From Dechloromonas sp. Dech2017 (GTDB lineage: Bacteria > Pseudomonadota > Gammaproteobacteria > Burkholderiales > Rhodocyclaceae): a stretch of DNA of 64,000 bases. The stretch lies in NCBI GenBank assembly GCA_009469585.1, contig SSXW01000017.1:16101-80100 (forward strand), in the 5' to 3' direction. Position numbers and translations under genes: made by a program. Below the pieces are notes generated by a model. The model saw only the letters and a list, made by a program, of their open reading frames with translations, made no database searches and was not told the origin of the DNA. This document shows, piece after piece, positions 25,318 through 33,417 of this stretch (within the stretch, counting starts at the first letter, position 1; every line of letters begins with the position of its first letter).

Positions 25318-26820
25318 TTACGCCACCTTCAGGCTTTCTGCGGCGGGAAGCAGCTTCCCGGTCGCCGCGATTTCCTTGTACACCGCCATCACGGCGTCCT
25401 CAATTGGCTCCATCGCGTGTTCGCCGTTCGGCGCGATGCCGGCGGCTTCGAGCTTGGCCCAGGGTTCGTAGCCGACCTTGGAGCAGAGCACGACCTCGCA
25501 GCCTTCGAGCACGCGGATGTTGCGGTCGAGCAGCGATTCCGTAGCCCCGGCCTCGACCACGTCGCCATCGCCGCAGGAATCCATGCCGCCGCAGTACAGC
25601 TCGGTCTTGCGGTGGCTGATGAAGCGGACGCCTTCCGGCGAGGCCTCGTAGATCAGGAATTCCTTGGCATGACCGAAGTGCTCGGCGACGACGCCGTTCT
25701 TGCCGGCCACCGCCATCAGCACCGGGCGCGAGCCTTCCGGGATGCCCTCAGCTTTTGGTTTGACGATACCGCGCTTGGCGTCGAGTTTTTCGAGAATCTC
25801 GTCGTGCACCACCTTGCGGCGGACCATGGCGGCTTCGTAATCGACATCCATGACGTCGATCTTGTCGAGCGTGAACTCGTCGCCGCGATCCTCGCCCAAC
25901 AGGCCGACCGCGTCGGCGCGGCACTGTCGGCAGTGGCGCATCATCGCCATGTCGCCGGCGCAGGCGTCCTGCAGGTCCTGCAGCTGTTCCGGGGTCGGTT
26001 CCGGCTGTTCCATGATGCCGTAGTAGGTGCCGTGCTCGGGCTCGGCGATCAGCGGCATCACGTTGTGCAGGAAGGCGCCCTTGGCCTTGACGATCTTCGA
26101 GACTTCCTTCAGATGCTCGTCATTGACGCCGGGGATCAACACCGAATTGACCTTCACCAGGATGCCTCGGTCGGTCAGCATCTGCAGGCCCTTCTGCTGC
26201 TGCTCGATCAGGATGCGGGCGCCTTCGACGCCGGTGATCCGCTTGTTCTCCCAGTGGATCCACGGATAGATCTTGGCACCGACTTCCGGATCGACGCAGT
26301 TGATGGTGATCGTCACGTGATCGATGTTGTGCTGGGCGATGCGGTCGACGTACTGCGGCAGGTTGAGGCCGTTGGTCGACACGCACAGCTTGATGTCCGG
26401 GGCGCGCTCGGACAGCTGTTCGAAGGTTTCAAAGGTGCGGCCCGGGTTGGCCAAGGGGTCTCCGGGTCCGGCGATGCCGAGTACCGTCATCTGCGGAATC
26501 TCGGCGGCGACGGCGAGCACCTTCTTGATCGCCTGGTCCGGCGTCAGCAGCTCGGAGACGACGCCGGGGCGGGATTCGTTGGAGCAGTCGTACTTGCGGT
26601 TGCAGTAGTTGCACTGGATATTGCAGGCCGGGGCGACGGCCACGTGCATGCGGGCGAAGTAGTGGTGCGCTTCTTCCGAATAGCAGGGGTGGTCCTGCAC
26701 CTTGGCGCGAATGTGGTCGGGCAGGTGGCCCAGGGCGTCCGGCGCGGTGCCGCAGCCGCTGGAGGAACAGCCGCCGCCTTCGGCTGCCGGCGCGTTGTTG
26801 CTGATGACTGGAAGTTCCAC
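25318..26820 (-). CDS. nifB: NifB, radical-SAM NifB-cofactor synthase
   Basis: 500 aa with a GTG start at 26820 behind AGGAG. The radical-SAM triad is C66-x3-C70-x2-C73 (CNIQCNYC). GIAGPGDPLAN and further Cys (RHCRQCRADAVG) bind the K1/K2 clusters. Residues ~360-480 are a fused NifX-like cofactor-binding domain (GVVAEHFGHAKEFLIY). NifB builds the 8Fe-9S-C core of FeMo-co. The gene heads an operon nifB-fdxN-nifO-fprA-like-ferredoxins-nifQ-draG and has its own NifA/sigma54 promoter. Confidence 0.98.
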   Translation of the reverse strand: MELPVISNNAPAAEGGGCSSSGCGTAPDALGHLPDHIRAKVQDHPCYSEEAHHYFARMHVAVAPACNIQCNYCNRKYDCSNESRPGVVSELLTPDQAIKKVLAVAAEIPQMTVLGIAGPGDPLANPGRTFETFEQLSERAPDIKLCVSTNGLNLPQYVDRIAQHNIDHVTITINCVDPEVGAKIYPWIHWENKRITGVEGARILIEQQQKGLQMLTDRGILVKVNSVLIPGVNDEHLKEVSKIVKAKGAFLHNVMPLIAEPEHGTYYGIMEQPEPTPEQLQDLQDACAGDMAMMRHCRQCRADAVGLLGEDRGDEFTLDKIDVMDVDYEAAMVRRKVVHDEILEKLDAKRGIVKPKAEGIPEGSRPVLMAVAGKNGVVAEHFGHAKEFLIYEASPEGVRFISHRKTELYCGGMDSCGDGDVVEAGATESLLDRNIRVLEGCEVVLCSKVGYEPWAKLEAAGIAPNGEHAMEPIEDAVMAVYKEIAATGKLLPAAESLKVA

Positions 26821-26856
26821 GATGTAGGCTCCTCGAATGCTGTGCGGAACCTGTTC

Positions 26857-26872
26857 AGCAATCGCTGTGCCA
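26857..26872 (-). promoter_or_regulatory. Sigma54 promoter of nifB
   Basis: Minus strand TGGCAC-AGCGA-TTGCT, a perfect consensus match, 37 bp before the GTG start. Confidence 0.93.
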
Positions 26873-26935
26873 GTGGTGTTTTTTCCGTTAAATCAGTGAG
26901 ATGGAATTTTGGGTGGCAAGCCCTGTCGGGGCCTT

Positions 26936-26951
26936 TGTCGCAAACGCGACA
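26936..26951. promoter_or_regulatory. NifA site for nifB
   Basis: Perfect TGT-N10-ACA (TGTCGCAAACGCGACA), about 65-80 bp upstream of the -24 element and close to the end of the LysR gene. Confidence 0.88.
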
Positions 26952-26963
26952 GCTTGTCGCCGG

Positions 26964-27875
26964 TCAGCTGCCTATGGTCGCCAGCAGGCTGCTGCAGCGT
27001 TCGGCGAGAAATTGGCGCAAGGTCTGGACCAGCGGGCTGATCTGCCGGCGGTCGGCGCACAGCAGGTTGAGGGCCGCTGCTTCGCCAGCGAACTCCGGGC
27101 AAAGGCGGCGCAGACGGCCAGCGGCCAGGTCGCCGGCGACATCGAGCGCCGACTTGTAGGCGATTCCCCGGCCGGCGATGGCCCACCGGCGGGCGGCATC
27201 GCCATCGTCGGCAATGCGGTTGCCCCTGACCTGCACCGACAGTTCGCCGCCATCCCGGGTGAAGCGCCAGCGGTCGTGTACCTCGTCGCCGAGCAGGAAG
27301 CACAGGCAATTGTGGTCGACCAGCTGGTGCGGCGTCGCCGGTTGGCCATGGCTGGCGATGTAGGCTGGCGAGGCGCACAGGATGCGGCGATTGTCCGGAG
27401 CCACCGGCAGGGCGACCAGCGACGAGTCGGGCAGGCTGCCGTAGCGCAGGGCGAGGTCGACCGGGTGGCGGTAGATGTCGGCCGGCCGGTCGCTGAGCAG
27501 CAGGCGCAGGCTGAGCGCCGGGTTTTCGGCCTGGAAATCGTCGAGCCAGGGCAGGGCGACGTGGCGCCCGAAATCGGAGGGTAGCGACAGCTGCAGCACG
27601 CCACTCAGGGTGGTGCTGCCGGTCAGGGCCGCTTCCCGGCCGTCGGCCAGCAGTTGCATGGCCTGCCGGCAATGCTCGAGGTAGACCTGGCCTTCGGCAG
27701 TCAGGCGCAGGCTGCGCGTCGACCGCAAGAAGAGCTGCACGCCGAGTTCGGCCTCCAGCCGCTTGAGGCCGATACTTGCCGCCGCCGGCGTCAGGTCCAG
27801 GCGGCGGGCAGCGCCGGACAGGCTGCCGCAATCGGCGACGAGCAGGAAAAGTTGGAAATCGCGCAGCGCCTGCAT
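26964..27875 (-). CDS. LysR-family transcriptional regulator
   Basis: 303 aa from the ATG at 27875. The N-terminal winged helix (FQLFLLVADCGSLSGAARRLDLTPAAASIGLKRLE) and the substrate-binding domain from about 90 on are standard for the AaeR/DsdC-type group of short LysR activators. It is divergent from the nitroreductase gene and probably controls it. A TTG-initiated form starting four codons earlier is possible. No link to nif is evident apart from location. Confidence 0.9.
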   Translation of the reverse strand: MQALRDFQLFLLVADCGSLSGAARRLDLTPAAASIGLKRLEAELGVQLFLRSTRSLRLTAEGQVYLEHCRQAMQLLADGREAALTGSTTLSGVLQLSLPSDFGRHVALPWLDDFQAENPALSLRLLLSDRPADIYRHPVDLALRYGSLPDSSLVALPVAPDNRRILCASPAYIASHGQPATPHQLVDHNCLCFLLGDEVHDRWRFTRDGGELSVQVRGNRIADDGDAARRWAIAGRGIAYKSALDVAGDLAAGRLRRLCPEFAGEAAALNLLCADRRQISPLVQTLRQFLAERCSSLLATIGS

Positions 27876-28050
27876 GGCGGGAGGCAAACGATGATGGTTA
27901 CTGATTATTAAATATTATTTGAAAGTGAATCAAATGGCTTGCGGTTTTTCAACGAACGGAATCAGGTGATGATCGCCACTCGATTCCCTCCCGCCGGGTT
28001 CGGGCTCTGTGGCTCGCGGCGGGCCCAACCGATTGCACTGGAAATCCATC

Positions 28051-28704
28051 ATGAACATCGATCGCATCGCCGCCACCCGGCATACCACCAAGGCCTTCGA
28101 CGCCACCCGCAAGATCCCGGCCGAGACTTTCGCCCGCCTGGAAACCCTGCTGCGCTTCGCGCCGTCTTCGGTCAATTCGCAGCCCTGGCATTTCGTCATC
28201 GCCGACGACGAGGCCGGCAAGTCGCGCATCGCAACCGCCACCCAGGGCGGCTATGCCTACAACGATGCGAAGATCCGCCAGGCCTCGCACGTCATCGTCT
28301 GCTGCGTCCGTCGCGAACTGGACGACCCGCACCTGGCGGCGATCCTCGAGCAGGAAGACAAGGACGGGCGCTTCGCCTCGCCGGAAGCCAAGGCCGGCCA
28401 GCACAAGACGCGCACTTTCTACGCCGACCTGCATCGCCATGAATACCAGGATGCCCGGGCGTGGATGGAAAAGCAGCTCTACCTGGCCTTCGGCACGCTG
28501 TTGCTCGGCGCCGCCGCGCTCGACATCGACGCTTGCCCGATGGAAGGTTTCGACGCCGCCCTTCTCGACGAAGCGCTCGGCCTGCCGGCCCGGGGCCTGA
28601 CCAGCGTGGTCATCGCCGCCCTCGGTTACCGGAGTGGCGACGATTTCAACGCCAGGCTACCGAAATCGCGCCTGCCGGCCGAGGCGGTGATCAGCCGCCT
28701 GTGA
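28051..28704 (+). CDS. NfsB-like oxygen-insensitive nitroreductase
   Basis: 217 aa, the same length as E. coli NfsB. TRHTTKAFD, LLRFAPSSVNSQPWHFVI and the C-terminal GYRSGDDFNARLPKSRLP are NfsB features: FMN binding and the KSR end. It reduces nitro compounds, quinones or dihydropteridine with NAD(P)H. The ATG at 28051 has GGAAATCC before it; the open frame begins earlier without a ribosome site. Divergent from the LysR gene. Confidence 0.9.
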   Translation: MNIDRIAATRHTTKAFDATRKIPAETFARLETLLRFAPSSVNSQPWHFVIADDEAGKSRIATATQGGYAYNDAKIRQASHVIVCCVRRELDDPHLAAILEQEDKDGRFASPEAKAGQHKTRTFYADLHRHEYQDARAWMEKQLYLAFGTLLLGAAALDIDACPMEGFDAALLDEALGLPARGLTSVVIAALGYRSGDDFNARLPKSRLPAEAVISRL

Positions 28705-28722
28705 TCGCCAGAGGCGTCCCGG

Positions 28723-29355
28723 CTACAGGGCCATGGCCGGCCGCTGCGCCATGGCCGCCCGCCAGCGCAGCAGGTTGGGGTGGCTCTCGTCGGGTCTGAC
28801 CTTGACGGCGCGGGCGAAGTCCACGACCACCACGGCGGTGATGTCGGCGATGCTGAATTGCCCGGCAGCGATGAATTCGCGGCCGGCCAGTTGCCGGTCG
28901 AGATCGACCAGGAACTGCCGCGCCCGGGCCAGCCCGCGCTCGGCCAGTTGGGGGATCTGGGCGTAGTTGACCGGCCCCGGCAGGGCGCGGTCGACCATGG
29001 CCGGCGACGAATTGCGCAAGGCCTCGGCCACCGCCAGCAGACCTTCGAATTCGATGCGCCACTGCCAGTGGGCGATTTCTGCCTTGTCCAGCGGCGTCAC
29101 GCCCATCAGCGGCGGCTGCGGGTAGCGCGCCTCGAGATAGGCGGCGATGGCGGCGTTGTCGGTCAGGATGGCGCCTTCGTCGGTGCGCAGCGCCGGCACC
29201 GTGCATTGCGGGTTGATCCGCCGGTAAGCCTCGCCCAGTTGTTCGCCGGCCCGCAGGTCGATGGGCACGGTGTCGTGGGCAATGCCCTTTTCGGCGAGCA
29301 GGATGCGGGCCCGGCGCGGGCTGGGGGCGGTGGCGCAGTCGTAGAGGGTGATCAT
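28723..29355 (-). CDS. Glutathione S-transferase
   Basis: 210 aa. The N-terminal thioredoxin fold (MITLYDCATAPSPRRARILLAEKGI, NPQCTVPAL with the cis-Pro) and the helical C-terminal domain (FSIADITAVVVVDFAR) are those of GST family proteins. Substrate unknown. The ATG overlaps the stop of the YghU-like gene by four bases, so the two GSTs form one unit. Confidence 0.9.
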   Translation of the reverse strand: MITLYDCATAPSPRRARILLAEKGIAHDTVPIDLRAGEQLGEAYRRINPQCTVPALRTDEGAILTDNAAIAAYLEARYPQPPLMGVTPLDKAEIAHWQWRIEFEGLLAVAEALRNSSPAMVDRALPGPVNYAQIPQLAERGLARARQFLVDLDRQLAGREFIAAGQFSIADITAVVVVDFARAVKVRPDESHPNLLRWRAAMAQRPAMAL

Positions 29356-30239
29356 GATGGCTCCTGCTGTTTGTCCTGCAGTTTATCCTGGGTGCGGGTG
29401 GCGAAATCGCTGGCGTCGTGGCGCTCGTGCAGTTGGCTTTCCAGGGGGCCGACCAGGCGGTTGACCAGGCGTCCGCGCTGCACGGCCGGGCGCCGGGCTA
29501 TCTCGTCGGCCCAGCGGACGAGATGCCGGTATTCGCCGACCTGCAGGAATTCCCCGGCCTCGTAGAGCAGGCCCTTGGCCAGCGCGCCGTACCACGGCCA
29601 GATGGCGATGTCGGCGATGCTGTACTGCTCGCCGCCGACGTAGCGATGCTCGGCCAGCCGACGGTTGAGCACGTCCATCTGGCGCTTGACCTCCATGGCG
29701 TAGCGGTCGATGGCGTATTCGATCTTGCTCGGCGCGTAGGCGTAGAAGTGGCCGAAACCGCCGCCCAGGAAGGGGGCGCTGCCCATCTGCCAGAACAGCC
29801 AGCACAGGCATTCGGTGCGGCCGGCCGGATCGTCGGGCAGCAAGGCGCCGAATTTCTCGGCCAGGTAGAGCAGGATGGCCCCAGATTCGAACACCCGCAG
29901 CGGCTGCGTGCCGCTGCAGTCGAGCAGGGCGGGGATCTTGGAATTGGGATTCACCGCGACGAAGCCGCTGCCGAACTGCTCGCCCTCGGTGATGCGGATC
30001 GGCCAGGCATCGTACTCGGCGCCGGCATGGCCGAGGGCGAGCAGTTCCTCGAGCATGACCGTGACCTTGACGCCGTTCGGCGTGGCCAGCGAATACAGCT
30101 GCAGCGGGTGCTGGCCGCGGGGCAGCGCCTGGTCGTGGGTGGGGCCGGCCACCGGCCGGTTGATGCCGGCGAAATGGCCGCCGTTGGGCTTGTTCCAGGT
30201 CCACACCTTGGGCGGCGTGTAGTCGTCGGTTTGGGACAT
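29352..30239 (-). CDS. YghU-like glutathione S-transferase (disulfide reductase)
   Basis: 295 aa from the ATG at 30239. PKVWTWNKPNGGHFAGINRPVAG is the characteristic N-terminal extension of the YghU/YfcG group, followed by the GST fold (LYSLATPNGVKVTVMLEELLAL, NPNSKIPAL). E. coli YghU has glutathione-dependent disulfide-bond reductase activity. It is transcribed with the following GST gene. Its 5' side faces the NifA site at 30328. Confidence 0.92.
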   Translation of the reverse strand: MSQTDDYTPPKVWTWNKPNGGHFAGINRPVAGPTHDQALPRGQHPLQLYSLATPNGVKVTVMLEELLALGHAGAEYDAWPIRITEGEQFGSGFVAVNPNSKIPALLDCSGTQPLRVFESGAILLYLAEKFGALLPDDPAGRTECLCWLFWQMGSAPFLGGGFGHFYAYAPSKIEYAIDRYAMEVKRQMDVLNRRLAEHRYVGGEQYSIADIAIWPWYGALAKGLLYEAGEFLQVGEYRHLVRWADEIARRPAVQRGRLVNRLVGPLESQLHERHDASDFATRTQDKLQDKQQEPS

Positions 30240-30327
30240 CAGGGGGCTTTCGAGTCGGGTTATTCGGGGCGGGCGTGCCGGGCAGGGCATCCGGTCAGGT
30301 TGGATGGCCGGCCCGGGATATCGTTCC

Positions 30328-30343
30328 TGTCGCATTCGCGACA
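30328..30343. promoter_or_regulatory. NifA site upstream of the Fe-S oxidoreductase gene
   Basis: Perfect TGT-N10-ACA (TGTCGCATTCGCGACA) in the gap between the GST unit and the plus-strand Fe-S protein gene. Confidence 0.82.
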
Positions 30344-30385
30344 AGCGGTGGTTTTCTATCTGGCTGATAAACAAGGGTTTTGCAT

Positions 30386-30401
30386 TGGCTTCGCTCTTGC
30401 T
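30386..30401 (+). promoter_or_regulatory. Candidate sigma54 promoter directly before the Fe-S oxidoreductase gene
   Basis: TTGGCTTCGCTCTTGCTT has GG-N10-GC spacing and a good -12 box. It predicts transcription from about 30412, next to the ATG at 30413, so the message would be leaderless if both are right. Confidence 0.5.
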
Positions 30402-30412
30402 TGGTTCAGTTC

Positions 30413-31777
30413 ATGAAAACCTTTCTCGACTGGTCGGCCTACGACACCTACGGCGTCGGCGACGCCTATGCCGGCATCCCGGCGACCGGCGGCAATTACG
30501 CCAAGGCGGTCGCCGTCTGCATGAACAACCACCAGTGCCAGCGCGACGGCAAGGGCGTCATGTGCCCGAGCTACCGCATCACCGGCGACCCGGCGCACTC
30601 GACCGGAGCGCGGGTCAAGGCCTTCAAGGCGGCGCTCAACGGCGAGTTGACGCCAAAGCCGGGCGACAACCCCTTCGCCCATCCCGAACTGGCGGCGGCG
30701 ATGGATCTCTGCGTGTCGTGCAAGGGCTGCAAGAAGGAATGCCCGAGCGCCGTCGACATGACGCTGATCAAGACCGAATACCTCGCCCAGCGCAACGAAG
30801 CGCTCGGCGTGCCGTGGCGGGCCAGGCTGTTCGGCGGGCTGCCCGACTGGCTGCACCGCTACCGCCGGCCGCTGGCGGCGCTGGTTCGCCTGCGCAACGC
30901 CTGGCCGTGGCTGGCCGGGCTGGCCGAGCGCCGGCTGGGCATCGCGGCCAGGCGGCCGATTCCGGAAATCGTCGGCCGGCCGGCTTGGCCGGAAACCGGC
31001 GACTCCCACGGTCAACGCGGAAAAGTGGCGATTTTCGTAGACACCTTCACCCACTACTACACGCCGGAAGTGGCCGAGGCGGCCATTGCCGTGCTCCGGG
31101 CCGGCGGCTACGCGGTCGAGGTGCTGCGCCCGGCGGCCGGCGACGGCGAGCCGGAGCGCCCGCTGTGCTGCGGCCGCAGCTACCTGTCGCAGGGCATGGT
31201 CGATGCCGCCAAGAGAGAAGGCCAGCGGGTGATGGCCGCGCTGGCCCCGGCCCTGGCCGCCGGCACGCCCATCGTCGGGCTCGAACCCTCCTGCCTGCTG
31301 GCGCTGCGCGACGAGTTCTACAGCCTGTCGCTCGGCCCCGAGGTCGGGCAGTTGGCCAAACAGGCCTTCCTCTTCGAGGAATTCCTGATGCGCGAAGGCA
31401 ACAAGGGGCTGAAGCTGCCGCTGAAACCGATTCCCGGCGGCCGGGCGGTGGTCCATGGCCATTGCCACCAGAAGGCCTTCGGCGCCATGAAGGCGGTGAA
31501 GAAGGTGCTCGGCTGGATTCCCGAATTCCAGTTCGACATCGTCGACGCCAGCTGCTGCGGCATGTCCGGCAGCTTCGGGCTGGAGGCCGAACATTACGAG
31601 GCCTCGGTCAAGATGGGCGAGCTCGCCCTGCTGCCGGCGGTGCGCGCCGCGCCGGCCGACGCGACCATCGTCGCCGACGGCTTCTCCTGCCGCCACCAGA
31701 TCAAGGACGGCAGCGGGCGCCATGCCGTGCATGTCGCCGTGCTGCTGCAGCGCGCCCTGGCCGGCGCCGCTGCCTGA
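30413..31777 (+). CDS. Fe-S oxidoreductase subunit (two 4Fe-4S motifs plus CCG domains)
   Basis: 454 aa. Cluster motifs are CMNNHQCQRDGKGVMCPSY and CVSCKGCKKECPSAVDMT. The C-terminal half has CCG-type pieces (LCCGRSY and SCCGMSGSFG, with a HCHQK between) as in GlcF, LutA and the C-terminal half of FAD-linked D-lactate dehydrogenases. No FAD-binding gene is adjacent, so this may be an orphan electron-transfer module. A NifA site and a possible sigma54 promoter lie upstream, indicating nif-coupled expression. A dispersed repeat lies inside (31006-31036). Confidence 0.85.
   Translation: MKTFLDWSAYDTYGVGDAYAGIPATGGNYAKAVAVCMNNHQCQRDGKGVMCPSYRITGDPAHSTGARVKAFKAALNGELTPKPGDNPFAHPELAAAMDLCVSCKGCKKECPSAVDMTLIKTEYLAQRNEALGVPWRARLFGGLPDWLHRYRRPLAALVRLRNAWPWLAGLAERRLGIAARRPIPEIVGRPAWPETGDSHGQRGKVAIFVDTFTHYYTPEVAEAAIAVLRAGGYAVEVLRPAAGDGEPERPLCCGRSYLSQGMVDAAKREGQRVMAALAPALAAGTPIVGLEPSCLLALRDEFYSLSLGPEVGQLAKQAFLFEEFLMREGNKGLKLPLKPIPGGRAVVHGHCHQKAFGAMKAVKKVLGWIPEFQFDIVDASCCGMSGSFGLEAEHYEASVKMGELALLPAVRAAPADATIVADGFSCRHQIKDGSGRHAVHVAVLLQRALAGAAA
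31006..31036 (+). repeat. Dispersed repeat, copy 6 (inside Fe-S protein gene)
   Basis: CCACGGTCAACGCGG then A4 and ATTTT tracts; encodes SHGQRGKVAIFVD at the border between the N-terminal cluster region and the CCG region. Confidence 0.6.
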
Positions 31778-31814
31778 TATTTACTTACCACCCTTCACCG
31801 AAAGCACCGCCCGC

Positions 31815-32147
31815 ATGAGAAAACCCACCCTCTACCAGAGCCTGCGCGCCAAGAACCGCAGCCAGTCGATGGTCGTCGGCGTCACCTGGTACAACGAGAC
31901 GACCTGGGCCGAAGTCAAAGCCACCGCCACCGACCCGGAATGCTTCGAGGACAGCTTCGCCCAATGGAAAGCGGTGGCTGTCGCCGCCCGCCGGAACTTC
32001 CAGCGCTCGGGCGTGCGGGCGCTGGAATGCCACATCGACCCGCAGGAATTCTTCGCCTGGTGCGCCCGCAACAACCAGGAAAACAATTCGACCTCGCGCG
32101 GCGAATACGTCTCCGAGAAACTGAGCGCCAAGGCTGGCAGCCAATAG
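31815..32147 (+). CDS. Unknown 110-aa protein following the Fe-S oxidoreductase
   Basis: 110 aa, MRKPTLYQSLRAKNRSQSMV, with a C-terminal part RNFQRSGVRALECHIDPQEF. No family is recognised and no cluster motif is present. It lies 37 bp behind the Fe-S oxidoreductase gene and is likely in the same unit. Its last 53 codons plus 22 bp of flank are duplicated 3017 bp downstream (35006-35186). Confidence 0.72.
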   Translation: MRKPTLYQSLRAKNRSQSMVVGVTWYNETTWAEVKATATDPECFEDSFAQWKAVAVAARRNFQRSGVRALECHIDPQEFFAWCARNNQENNSTSRGEYVSEKLSAKAGSQ

Positions 32148-32169
32148 ACAGCGCTTGAATTCCAGCACA
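31989..32169 (+). repeat. 181 bp direct repeat, left copy
   Basis: Nearly identical to 35006-35186 (a handful of substitutions). It covers the 3' half of the 110-aa gene and ends at CCAGCACA. The two copies bracket 2.8 kb of foreign-looking sequence. Confidence 0.88.
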
Positions 32170-32319
32170 ACTAAGAAGGGCTCCTCGACGCCCAGACGAT
32201 ACGTCCCTGCTGCACAATCGGGCAGGGCGGGGGAGTCCTCCTGATTATGCCTTTGGCGATATTGACATGGCATTGATCTGACCAGAGGATGCCCGATCTT
32301 CATAAAAACAAGCCGGGCG

Positions 32320-32689
32320 ATGCAGAGATCAGGGGGAGAATTGGGCTACCACGAGGTGCTGTGGCTGCTTGGCAGCCTGTGCAATCTCTATCGCCTACCA
32401 GACGGAAATCGGCGAGCGCGGCACCGGGCTGTCGGGCGGGCAGCGGCAACGCATTGCCATCGCCCGTGCCCTCCTGAAACGGCCGAAGATTCTGGTCTTC
32501 GATGAAGCCGTGTCCAATCTCGATCAGCAGACGGCCGAGCACTTCGCCAAAACGATCAACAAGCTCAAGGGCAAGGTCACAATGTTGTTCATTACCCACC
32601 AGATTCCGCGGGGGCTGGCGGTGGATGAAGTTATTGAACTGGGAGCGAATACCACTCGGCAGATGGAAATCTTAGAGGAGGAAAAATGA
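32320..32689 (+). pseudogene. Remnant of a type I secretion ABC transporter (large internal deletion)
   Basis: An N-terminal piece, YHEVLWLLGSLCNLYRLP (frame from 32320), is joined near 32395 to a C-terminal piece in another frame: YQTEIGERGTGLSGGQRQRI, then Walker B ILVFDEAVSNLD and the H-loop ITHQ. Both belong to the LapB/HlyB class of peptidase-domain exporters, which are normally around 700 aa. The transmembrane part and Walker A are gone, so it is inactive. It lies at the left edge of the insertion bracketed by the 181 bp repeats. Confidence 0.8.
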
Positions 32690-32826
32690 ATGCGGCGGAT
32701 ATGAAATTCGTCAGGAAAGCCGGAATGCTACGGTCGACCGGGAAAAACGGCCGAAAGCGAATTGTCTTCGGTCCCGTTGGCGCCTTTTACGTGCCGGATT
32801 CAGCAGTCTGGAGAAAAGCAGCATGA
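32686..32826 (+). CDS. Small ORF (46 aa) after the ABC remnant
   Basis: ATGA overlap with the ABC remnant and ATGA overlap with the following lipoprotein gene; GAGGAGG lies just upstream. The peptide MNAADMKFVRKAGMLRSTGK is basic. The dispersed repeat copy 7 is inside it. No family recognised; the tight overlaps argue it is or was translated. Confidence 0.55.
   Translation: MNAADMKFVRKAGMLRSTGKNGRKRIVFGPVGAFYVPDSAVWRKAA
32727..32763 (+). repeat. Dispersed repeat, copy 7 (inside small ORF)
   Basis: GCTACGGTCGACCGGG then A5 and A3 tracts and GAATT. Confidence 0.62.
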
Positions 32827-33305
32827 ATAGTCGCCACTTGAAAAATATTTTGGCAATTGCCATGGCGATTGCTGGGCAAGGGTTGGCGGGCTGCGAGAAA
32901 TTTGCCCTTGATCGCCAGATGGAGGAGCTTTGCAAGAAGGATGGCGGCGTCAAGGTATATGAGACGGTCACGGTTCCGCCGGAGATGTTCGACCGGTGGG
33001 GCGACCCATTTCCAGGATGGCGGGAACGGAAACGGGAAGATATGTTGGGGCCAGAATATCGCTATGTAGAGGAGACTGTTTACCTCAAATATGGCGACGC
33101 CTTCAAAGGGGAGGGGGTATTGCGGCGATTCTCAACGCGCATTTATCGCCGCTCTGATGGCAAATTGATGGGCGAAGCCATTTCGTATGCGCGATCTGGT
33201 GGTGACTTCATCGCATATGCACATCCAACCTCTAAATCGTGTCCGATCTATAAGAGTGATGACGAATGGGTCATAAAATCTGTATTCCTCAAGACTGGAA
33301 AATAA
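32823..33305 (+). CDS. Predicted lipoprotein of unknown function
   Basis: 160 aa. An N-terminal hydrophobic segment ends in the lipobox LAGC at residues ~21-24. The mature part begins MEELCKKDGGVKVYETV, similar to LKQMCEAEGGLHVYRVV in the protein at 34347-34988, so the two are paralogs. Lower GC than its nif neighbours and location behind an exporter remnant suggest horizontal arrival. Confidence 0.72.
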   Translation: MNSRHLKNILAIAMAIAGQGLAGCEKFALDRQMEELCKKDGGVKVYETVTVPPEMFDRWGDPFPGWRERKREDMLGPEYRYVEETVYLKYGDAFKGEGVLRRFSTRIYRRSDGKLMGEAISYARSGGDFIAYAHPTSKSCPIYKSDDEWVIKSVFLKTGK

Positions 33306-33417
33306 TAGGGGTCATAGGGCCATGGCACTACCTTAAGCCGACGGGATAGCGTGCGGTACAAAAAGAAGAAGGCTGAGAGCCCCGCTTGTTAAGATCGTGG
33401 TGTCTGAGGGTCAAAGG

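Noticed and set aside
29352..30374. Longer YghU-like reading frame starting at 30374
   Set aside because: The first 45 codons run through the intergenic regulatory region; the family start and local context support 30239.
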